Below are positions 17,815 through 24,929 of a stretch of 64,000 bases of DNA, piece after piece. The stretch comes from Microbacterium sp. (GTDB taxonomy: Bacteria > Actinomycetota > Actinomycetes > Actinomycetales > Microbacteriaceae), in assembly GCA_002703245.1 (NCBI GenBank), contig NZTV01000006.1, positions 1 to 64,000 of the forward strand. The letters are read 5' to 3'. How positions within the stretch are numbered: position 1 is the stretch's first letter; every line of letters begins with the position of its first letter. The notes beneath the pieces were generated by a model that was given only the letters and a program-made list of their open reading frames with translations, did no database searches and had not been told where the DNA came from. Position numbers and translations under genes: made by a program.

Positions 17815-18467
17815 GGATGCTTGTCACGAGCTGCGTGTGCGCGGTTGCGGCGCTAGGCGCGGCGCTCGTCTTTCCCCCGATGCGGTCGGAAGCGAAGGAT
17901 TATGGCCAGGCGGCACAGGCATTTCCGGTGATCGAGCCGGATCTGCTTTCGACGATCGAAGCCCGACTGCGCAGGGCCGAGGCGAGTGGCGAACTCGCGC
18001 GCACCAATGAGATGTTTGCCAAGCGCGTCGAGGCGAAGGTTCGGCGTCCTGATCCCGTGGCGGGGATAACCGCGGCGCGAGCGGCCCGAAGCTGGGACTT
18101 CGATCCTTCGGTCATGATGGAGCGCGACATTCGCGATCAGAAAGGAAACCTGATCGCCGCGGCCGGCCAGCGTATCAATCCGCTCGACTTCGTCTCGGTC
18201 CGACAGGACCTCGTCTTCATCGATGGTGACGACCCCGCGCAGACGGCGTGGGCCATCGAGCATTACTCCGACATCAAGGCCAAGATCATCCTGGTCAATG
18301 GCTCGCCGGTCGAGCTGATGACCGCGAAAAAGCGGCGTTTCTATTTCGACCAGGCAGGCAAGCTCACGACCCGGTTCGGCATCGAGCACACACCGGCAAT
18401 CGTCACCCAGGCCGGCAGGGTGATGCGCGTGTCCGAAGTCGCGCTCAAGCCCGGAAAAACAGGCTGA
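17811..18467 (+). CDS. traW: Type-F conjugative transfer protein TraW
   Basis: 218 residues with a signal peptide (VTSCVCAVAALGAALVFPP) and the TraW domain: SWDFDPSVMMERDIRDQKGN, then VFIDGDDPAQTAWAIEHY and IILVNGSPVELM, ending with FGIEHTPAIVTQAG. TraW is a periplasmic protein that works with TrbC in pilus assembly. Its ATG overlaps the peptidase stop (ATGA) and its stop overlaps the next start (TGATG). Confidence 0.9.
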   Translation: MRMLVTSCVCAVAALGAALVFPPMRSEAKDYGQAAQAFPVIEPDLLSTIEARLRRAEASGELARTNEMFAKRVEAKVRRPDPVAGITAARAARSWDFDPSVMMERDIRDQKGNLIAAAGQRINPLDFVSVRQDLVFIDGDDPAQTAWAIEHYSDIKAKIILVNGSPVELMTAKKRRFYFDQAGKLTTRFGIEHTPAIVTQAGRVMRVSEVALKPGKTG

Positions 18468-18736
18468 TGCCACCTTGGCTAGACATGCTTCGCACGCCGA
18501 TGGCGGCCCCCGAGACCGGCGCGCTGCGACGTCTGCGCCTGATTTGGCAGATGCTTTGTCTGATGCTCGGCGCCGCGATTATTGGCCTGCAGCCGCTATC
18601 GCTCGCCTTCGGGCGGGCGGCGCCATGCGCGATCGCAGTACTTCTGCTTGCCAATATCTGCACGACCGCCGTCTACCTCGCGCGGAAGCATCGCGCCGAC
18701 ACCTCATTTCTGGAAGCAAGCGGGGAGGAGCAATGA
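18467..18736 (+). CDS. Small membrane protein of the tra operon
   Basis: 89 residues, start overlapping the traW stop and end overlapping traU. Two hydrophobic helices (LIWQMLCLMLGAAIIGLQPL and APCAIAVLLLANICTTAVY). I do not recognise an F-plasmid homologue. The four-base overlaps on both sides show it belongs to the transfer operon; a channel-assembly or pilus accessory role is inference. Confidence 0.6.
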   Translation: MPPWLDMLRTPMAAPETGALRRLRLIWQMLCLMLGAAIIGLQPLSLAFGRAAPCAIAVLLLANICTTAVYLARKHRADTSFLEASGEEQ

Positions 18737-19755
18737 TGCATAGCGCGCGATGGGCTCTGCGGCTCCTCCTGACGATGATCGCCGCCTTCATTCTCGCGCC
18801 GAGCGCTCAGGCGGCGGGACCGACCTGTCACGGGAAGTTCGTCAACCCGATCACCGATGTCTGTTGGTCGTGCCTCTTCCCGCTGTCGGTGGGCGGCCTC
18901 AAGATCTGGCCGAGCGGCCGGCCGGATACAGCCAATCCGGCTTCGCCTATTTGCGCCTGCGGCAGCCCCATTCCTCGGATCGGTATCTCCGTCGGTTTCT
19001 GGGAACCAGCGCGCCTCGCGGACGTGACCATGAAGCCTTGGTGCTTTCCGAACCTTGGTGGTATCCGCATCGCACCCGGCTTCGACATCGGACAGGGCTA
19101 TTTGGCCGGCCCGTCGATGGTGGGCGGCCGCTCCCAGAGCACGGCCAAATGGCACGTCCATTGGTATGTGTACCCGCTCCTCTACTGGATGGAAATCCTG
19201 ACCGACTTCGTCTGCTTCGAGCAGGCAAGTTTCGATATCGCGTACATGACCGAGATCGACCCGCTCTGGCAGGACGACTCGCTGACAGCACTTATCAACC
19301 CGGAAGCCATCGTTTTTGCCAATCCGATCGCCCAGGTTGCCTGCGCCGGAGACTGCATCGCCGGCACCGCCCATTTGCCGCTCGATCCGCTATTCTGGTG
19401 CGCTGGCTGCCAGGGCAGCATGTATCCGCTCAATGGAAACGTGCCGTCGTCGATCGGCCACGTTCAGTCCTCGCGGCTCGCGCTGTCGCGCTTTGCGTAC
19501 AAGATGCACCGCGAGGCGCTGGCGTGGGGAACGATGGGGTCGGCGGGCCTCTGCAAGAAGTACCTCATGCCGATCATGCGGAAGCAGCAATACCGCTTTC
19601 AGATGGTCAATCCGATCCCGACCGTGAGCGGTCGCTTCGCTTGCTCCGCGATCGGGGCATCCACCATGCCGCCCGACGCAGGCCGCGCCTATCCCGCCGG
19701 TGGCGAGGACATGGGCTACCTGGTCTGGCGCAAACGCAACTGCTGCGTTCTCTAG
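18733..19755 (+). CDS. traU: Conjugative transfer protein TraU
   Basis: 340 residues with a signal peptide (LRLLLTMIAAFILAPSAQAA) and the Cys-rich TraU domain: CHGKFVNPITDVCWSCLFPL, later PICACGSPIPRIGISVGFWEP and FWCAGCQGSMYPLNG. TraU is a periplasmic protein needed for DNA transfer and stable mating pairs. The many cysteines explain the DsbC-type gene in the operon. Two adjacent ATGs (18733 and 18736) follow a GGGGAGGAGC leader; either could be used. Confidence 0.93.
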   Translation: MMHSARWALRLLLTMIAAFILAPSAQAAGPTCHGKFVNPITDVCWSCLFPLSVGGLKIWPSGRPDTANPASPICACGSPIPRIGISVGFWEPARLADVTMKPWCFPNLGGIRIAPGFDIGQGYLAGPSMVGGRSQSTAKWHVHWYVYPLLYWMEILTDFVCFEQASFDIAYMTEIDPLWQDDSLTALINPEAIVFANPIAQVACAGDCIAGTAHLPLDPLFWCAGCQGSMYPLNGNVPSSIGHVQSSRLALSRFAYKMHREALAWGTMGSAGLCKKYLMPIMRKQQYRFQMVNPIPTVSGRFACSAIGASTMPPDAGRAYPAGGEDMGYLVWRKRNCCVL

Positions 19756-19767
19756 GGGGGCCTTTCG

Positions 19768-20514
19768 ATGCGCGGATATCTTTGGGCTTCTACTGCTGTT
19801 CTCGGCATCGCCAGCATATCGGCGGTGCTTGCGCAGAGCGTCGATGGGATCGACGTTCAGGCGATCAAGAAGCGCTCAGCCGAGCTTCAGGCTGATGCCG
19901 AGGCGTTCGTCAATCAGGTGAAGGACAGGGGTGATGCGTTCCGCGAGGAGGCGGCCAATGTGAATGACGGTGGCATGGCCAACATGCAGCGCGTTGCGAA
20001 GACCGATCTGCCCAAGGGGCCCGCTGGTCCGGTCGACTTCGACGAAATCGTAGCGGGCGCCGCGTCGAACGCGACGGTGGGGAAGGGCGAAGCACCCCAG
20101 TTCATAGTGTTTGCCAGCCTGTCGATGCCGCCACAGGCGCTCAAGCAATTGATCGGCGATACCGCGCGCGCGGGCGGTGTGGTCGTCTTCCGGGGCTTTC
20201 CGAACAATTCGATGAAGGAGTTTTCGTCCGCCCTCGGGAAGATCGTGACCCGGCAGGACGATTTCGCCAATGTCGGTATTGATCCGCGCCTCTTCCGCGC
20301 TTTCGACGTCCAAGCTGTTCCGACCTATATCGCCGTCTCGTCCGATTTCGACCTTTGCGCCGGTTTCTCGTGCCAGACCAAGGTTCCGCCCCACGACCGT
20401 CTCATTGGCAACGTCTCGGTTGAATATGCGCTCGAGCAGTTTGCCGAGGGGAATGGCCCGGGTGCCCGCGTCGCCGCCGTTGGGCTCTCCAACATGCGCA
20501 AGGTCAATCGGTGA
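19768..20514 (+). CDS. trbC: Type-F pilin assembly protein TrbC
   Basis: 248 residues with a signal peptide (WASTAVLGIASISAVLAQ). The C-terminal half is the TrbC_Ftype domain, thioredoxin-like: FIVFASLSMPPQALKQLI, GVVVFRGFPNNSMKEF, IDPRLFRAFDVQAVPTYI. TrbC partners with TraW in the periplasm. It starts 12 bases after traU, with a GGGGGGCC leader; the stop overlaps the traN GTG. Confidence 0.88.
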   Translation: MRGYLWASTAVLGIASISAVLAQSVDGIDVQAIKKRSAELQADAEAFVNQVKDRGDAFREEAANVNDGGMANMQRVAKTDLPKGPAGPVDFDEIVAGAASNATVGKGEAPQFIVFASLSMPPQALKQLIGDTARAGGVVVFRGFPNNSMKEFSSALGKIVTRQDDFANVGIDPRLFRAFDVQAVPTYIAVSSDFDLCAGFSCQTKVPPHDRLIGNVSVEYALEQFAEGNGPGARVAAVGLSNMRKVNR

Positions 20515-22346
20515 GGTCGATCCCCGCCTCGGCTGCGCTCGTTGTCGCGCTGATGGTCGTAACGCCGGCGCTGGCGCAAACGACCGTCGAGGAGGCGCGG
20601 GAGCAGGGCAAGGAGCTCGGCACCCAGAAGCGCAACGATCCGACGCTCGTACCGTCGAGTGACGCCCAGGCGGCAGCGGTCCCCGGCTATTCCGGCCCGA
20701 GCCTGCCCGAAGGTTCCTATTTCGACGATCCCGAGCGACTTGAGGCGGCCGGTCAATCGGCGAAGTCCTCGAACGAGCAATATCGCATCACGACGGACGC
20801 CGATCGGACGCGCGCGACGTTCAGCAATTCGGAGATCTTGGCGGCCACGCAGAGGGCGACGTCGGTTGAGAACGATCCATCCACCTATCTGGCCGGTGAA
20901 GATTATAGCGGCGGTGGCGGGTCTTGTGTGCCGTTGCCACCGGCGGTTGGGAACGCAGGCTACTACGAAGCGACCTGCAATCAGGGCACGAAGATCGAGG
21001 ACCAGCCGCGCTCCTGCTCGATCACGATGGTGCCGGAGACGACGACGGTCGACGCCTTCAAATTCTTTGTGGTTCCCAACAGCGCCTACGGCACCCCGTT
21101 CGCACGGTACGATTCGATGGCGCCGCATATAACGGCCGGGACATGCCGTCCGACTGGCGTGGTGATGCAGGCGTGCGCCGCCCATCGCATCTACGGCGTT
21201 TCGACGAACAAATTTTGCGACGATTACAACGCCACCGAATATGTTTGCTCCCAGGACCTGACGGGAATTGCCTTCCTCCCTAGCCCGATTACCGGACGGG
21301 ATTGGCATGCCAAAACGACCGACACGCAGGTCACCGTCAAGAGGGCCGACGGCTGTGGACCTCTTACAGCGGATGCCATGTGCACGGCCGATCCTGCGGG
21401 GGAGATTTGCACCGAGGGCCCGGAGACCCGCGTCATCAATGGGGTGCCGATAACCCAGGCATGCTGGGCGTGGAAAAGAGACTTCACCTGCCACACGCTG
21501 ACTCCCGCCAGCGACTGCGGCGACCTCGAGAGCAATCGGGCCTGCACCTATTTGCGGACCGAATGCCTTGATGACGAACCGAACGGCGGCGCATGTCAGG
21601 TCGAAAACCGGGTTTATAAATGCCCGACGCCCTTGAGTGGGACCAGCGACGCACCGCAATATATTTGCGGCGACGATGTCTACTGCATCAACGGTGATTG
21701 CGAGCCGATCGTTCGCGAGGCGTCGACCGAATTCAAGGATGCGCTCGTCGCCTTGCATTCGATCGACCAGGCCGGTGAGGAGTTCGACGAGACCAATTTC
21801 ACGGTCTTCAAGGGCAATCGCGAGACCTGTCACAAGCCGGTGTTCGGGCTCATCAACTGCTGCGCCGGCAAAACGTCAGGCCTGCTGACGGTCGGTGCAG
21901 GCGCAGCCGCACTGGCCGGCGGGCCTGCGGCGATCGCCGCGTTGGCGACGCCCTTCCTGACCCTGTTCGCTTGTTCGCAGGACGAGATGAAGCTCGACAT
22001 CAAGGATCGGATGGGTCTGTGCCACAATCTCGGAACCTATTGCTCATCGAAGATCCTCGGCATCTGCACAACGAAGCGGACCGCCTATTGCTGCTTTGAA
22101 AGCAAGCTCAGCCGCGTGCTTCAGGAACAGGGCCGGCCACAGCTCGGCAAGCCTTGGGGGAGCGCCAAAAAGGAAACGTGTCAGGGCTTCACCGTCGACG
22201 AATTTGCCCGCCTCGACCTCTCCGTCATGAATTTCACCGAGGTGTATGCGGACTTCATGGATGCGGCGAAGCTGCCTGACGAAGTCCAGACGATGACGGA
22301 CATCCAGGCGAAAATTCAGTCCTACTACGACCTCCACGGAAAATGA
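20511..22346 (+). CDS. traN: Mating-pair stabilisation protein TraN
   Basis: 611 residues from a GTG overlapping the trbC stop, with signal peptide ALVVALMVVTPALAQ. The body is very Cys-rich (for example CINGDCEPI, INCCAGKTSG, YCSSKILGICTTKRTAYCCF), typical of TraN, the outer-membrane adhesin that stabilises the donor-recipient pair and shapes recipient preference. The C-terminal third, with CHKPVFGLINCC and RVLQEQGRPQLGKPWG, is the conserved part. Length is as in F (about 600). Confidence 0.92.
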   Translation: MRSIPASAALVVALMVVTPALAQTTVEEAREQGKELGTQKRNDPTLVPSSDAQAAAVPGYSGPSLPEGSYFDDPERLEAAGQSAKSSNEQYRITTDADRTRATFSNSEILAATQRATSVENDPSTYLAGEDYSGGGGSCVPLPPAVGNAGYYEATCNQGTKIEDQPRSCSITMVPETTTVDAFKFFVVPNSAYGTPFARYDSMAPHITAGTCRPTGVVMQACAAHRIYGVSTNKFCDDYNATEYVCSQDLTGIAFLPSPITGRDWHAKTTDTQVTVKRADGCGPLTADAMCTADPAGEICTEGPETRVINGVPITQACWAWKRDFTCHTLTPASDCGDLESNRACTYLRTECLDDEPNGGACQVENRVYKCPTPLSGTSDAPQYICGDDVYCINGDCEPIVREASTEFKDALVALHSIDQAGEEFDETNFTVFKGNRETCHKPVFGLINCCAGKTSGLLTVGAGAAALAGGPAAIAALATPFLTLFACSQDEMKLDIKDRMGLCHNLGTYCSSKILGICTTKRTAYCCFESKLSRVLQEQGRPQLGKPWGSAKKETCQGFTVDEFARLDLSVMNFTEVYADFMDAAKLPDEVQTMTDIQAKIQSYYDLHGK

Positions 22347-22412
22347 GGCGGGTCAGATGTGCACCACGCCGGGGGGAGGCCGTCCGAAGCCAGAAAGTCA
22401 GGGAGAATGATC

Positions 22413-22643
22413 ATGTCGATGCCGCTTCTTGAGCTGCCCGTCATCGCGGCAGCGCTGCTGCTTCAGCCAGCGCACGAGAGCCCGTCGCCGCGCCCGCCGT
22501 GCGCCTCCCGGCACGCCGCAACGGTGGCCGATTGCTGTGTTCATTTACCGGATTGGGAAGCGCGCAAAGAAAGCCCGCCCCGCGAACGCCCTGCACAGTC
22601 GCCCGGTAAGGCCGAGGGAGGGACGGAACATGGCAATTCTTGA
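22413..22643 (+). CDS. Possible small protein between traN and traF
   Basis: 76 residues filling the only large gap in the operon. ATG at 22413 has GGGAG seven bases upstream; third codon positions are mostly G or C, as in the neighbours. The N-terminus is hydrophobic (LLELPVIAAALLLQP), the rest Pro/Arg/Cys-rich. It would overlap traF by 14 bases. No family recognised; it could also be a chance frame. Confidence 0.4.
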   Translation: MSMPLLELPVIAAALLLQPAHESPSPRPPCASRHAATVADCCVHLPDWEARKESPPRERPAQSPGKAEGGTEHGNS

Positions 22644-23457
22644 CCGGACGGTGATCCTTGCGGCAGCTCTCTCGGCGGCGATTTGGGCGCCCGCGCTTGC
22701 CCAGGACGCGCCCGCGGCCCGAAATGATACCATCGAGCAGGATCGGCCGGACGAATTCTACTGCGGCGAGCGCAGGCTGGGGCAGTGGTTCTATTGCGCG
22801 AAGCCAAAGCCGATGGACAACGCCAAGCCGGCGACGCCTGTCGAAGCGGATCGCGCCACGGATCGGATCGCCGCGATCGCCAAGCAACTCGACGAGCTGA
22901 AGGCCAAGGCCATCCTCGAGCCGACGGAAGCGAACGTCATCAACTATATCCGCTTCCAGCGCGAACAGCTCGATCGCGCGTCGACATTCTCGGACACCTG
23001 GCAACGCGCGCTCTGGCAGAACCCGGACCTCGACTATACGCTGCAACGCCCGGTTTCGACGGTCGGCAAGCGTCTGTGGCTCGATAATCGGAAGGCCGAC
23101 CGCGATGCTGTCCTCACCAGCCTCGGCCAGCGCTACGGGCTGTTCTATTTCTATGCCCAAAGTTGCGGCGCGTGCGAGGTGTTCGCGCCGATCCTGCGAT
23201 CGGTCACCGATAGTCATCGGATGACGGTGATGGCCGTATCCATGGACGGCGGGCCGAGCAGGGATTTTCCGAATTACGTCGTCGATTCCGGGCAGCGGGC
23301 ACGAATGGGTGTGCCGGGCAATGAAACGCCTGCGCTGGTCCTGTTCGATACCCAGACCAAGCGGACGATTCCGGTCGGCTACGGCGTGCTCAGCGCCGAC
23401 GAAATCATGGACCGCATCTTCATGCTGACCAACACCAAGGTCGGGAGCGACTATTGA
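22630..23457 (+). CDS. traF: Conjugal transfer protein TraF (thioredoxin-like)
   Basis: 275 residues with a signal peptide (VILAAALSAAIWAPALAQ), the TraF N-terminal pattern EFYCGERRLGQWFYC, a helical region, and a C-terminal thioredoxin-like domain. A CGAC motif lies in FYFYAQSCGACEVFAP near residue 178, so this TraF may be redox-active, unlike F TraF, which lacks the Cys pair. TraF acts in the periplasm with TraH in pilus assembly. The stop overlaps the traH start. Confidence 0.9.
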   Translation: MAILDRTVILAAALSAAIWAPALAQDAPAARNDTIEQDRPDEFYCGERRLGQWFYCAKPKPMDNAKPATPVEADRATDRIAAIAKQLDELKAKAILEPTEANVINYIRFQREQLDRASTFSDTWQRALWQNPDLDYTLQRPVSTVGKRLWLDNRKADRDAVLTSLGQRYGLFYFYAQSCGACEVFAPILRSVTDSHRMTVMAVSMDGGPSRDFPNYVVDSGQRARMGVPGNETPALVLFDTQTKRTIPVGYGVLSADEIMDRIFMLTNTKVGSDY

Positions 23458-24911
23458 TGACACAGGCAAAAAAGGGCGTCCTGCGCCGGAAGTTCGGCTC
23501 TGGTCTGGCGTTAATCGCAGCTTCCCATTTCGCGATCGTCGGCGTCGCGCACGCTGATGTCGCGTCTGAGATGAACGGCTTCTTCAACGATGCCGGTGGC
23601 GCCGCAAATGTCACCGGGCCGACGGCATTCCAGGGTCAGTCCGCGGGCTATTACTCGCTTGGCAACGTGTGGACCCGCTTTCCGCAGAAGAGCGTCTCGC
23701 CGTTCAATCTGCAGCTTCCGAGCGCGCGGGCGGGCTGCGGCGGCATCGACCTGTTCGCAGGCAGCTTCTCCTTCATCAACGCCTCGGAAATCGTGGCGAT
23801 GTTGAAGGCGACCGCCAACAATGCCCTTGGTTTCGCCTTCAAGCTCGCGATCGATTCCGTTTCGCCAGAGATCGGGAAGGTAATGGATGAGTTCAGCCAG
23901 AAGGCGCAGCTTCTCAACCAGATGAATATATCGAGCTGCGAGACGGCGCAGGCGCTGGTCGGTGGAATCTGGCCGCAGATGGAAACCACCCGCTCGACGA
24001 TCTGCGAGGCGGTCGGCAACAGCCAGGGCATATTCTCCGATTGGGCCGCTTCACGGCAAGGCTGCAACAACGGCAACCGCCGGGACAGCACAATCGCTGG
24101 CAATACCGATGCGAGCATGAAGGACCAGCTCGTCGGCGAGCCACACAACTACACTTGGGAGGCGCTGAAGAAGTCCGCCAAATTCGGGGCGTTCGACCAG
24201 TCATTCTCCGAATATATCATGACGCTCGTCGGCACGGTGATCACCACGCCATCAACCGATCCGAGCGTAGGCGGGAAGGTCATCATGTTCGGGCCCGCCG
24301 AGGAGGCGGTGGTTACGGCGCTGCTCGACGGCACGGCGAACGCACCGGCGGTGAAGATGCTCAAGTGCAACGACACGGATTGCTACGATGTCGGTGAGCA
24401 GACCCTGACGGTGCCGGCCTCGTCGGCGTTGCGGCCGCGGATCGCAGGGATGATCCGCTCGATGAGCAGCAAGATCAGGACGGACACCGCGCTCGACGGT
24501 TCGGAGAAGCAGCTCCTCAACCTCGCGACCGTACCGCTCTACAAGATCCTGTCAGTCCAGGCCTATGCGCATTACGCGCTGACCGACGGCGAAATCGAAA
24601 CGCTCTCAGAGATCGTCGCAGTCGATCTGCTGGCCGCGATGCTCGATAACATGCTCGATCGCGTCGAGCAGGCGCAGACTCACTATCAGACGTTCGACCA
24701 GGCCACCGCGACGCAGTGGAAACAGCAAATCGCTGCGACGCGGCAGAAATTCGCGCAGCGTGACGTGAAGCTCTCCAACAAGCTGCAGGTGACGATGCAG
24801 ATCATCGATCGCAGCATCATGCTCGAATCCACGCTCCAGAATTCGATGACGCCGGGCATGGCGTCCGCGCTCAATTTCTCGCGCGGGGTGAACGCACAAG
24901 GGCTGAATTAG
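23457..24911 (+). CDS. traH: Conjugal transfer protein TraH
   Basis: 484 residues from the ATG at 23457 (a TTG directly before it is also in frame). Signal peptide LALIAASHFAIVGVAHA; then the TraH pattern SLGNVWTRFPQKSVSPFNLQLPSARAGCGGIDLFAGSFSFIN (seen at about residues 70-110) and SSCETAQALVGG. TraH is a periplasmic protein of pilus assembly in the TraF-TraH-TraG group. The overlap with traF implies coupled translation. Confidence 0.93.
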   Translation: MTQAKKGVLRRKFGSGLALIAASHFAIVGVAHADVASEMNGFFNDAGGAANVTGPTAFQGQSAGYYSLGNVWTRFPQKSVSPFNLQLPSARAGCGGIDLFAGSFSFINASEIVAMLKATANNALGFAFKLAIDSVSPEIGKVMDEFSQKAQLLNQMNISSCETAQALVGGIWPQMETTRSTICEAVGNSQGIFSDWAASRQGCNNGNRRDSTIAGNTDASMKDQLVGEPHNYTWEALKKSAKFGAFDQSFSEYIMTLVGTVITTPSTDPSVGGKVIMFGPAEEAVVTALLDGTANAPAVKMLKCNDTDCYDVGEQTLTVPASSALRPRIAGMIRSMSSKIRTDTALDGSEKQLLNLATVPLYKILSVQAYAHYALTDGEIETLSEIVAVDLLAAMLDNMLDRVEQAQTHYQTFDQATATQWKQQIAATRQKFAQRDVKLSNKLQVTMQIIDRSIMLESTLQNSMTPGMASALNFSRGVNAQGLN

Positions 24912-24929
24912 GGCAGGGGAGCCGGCGCG

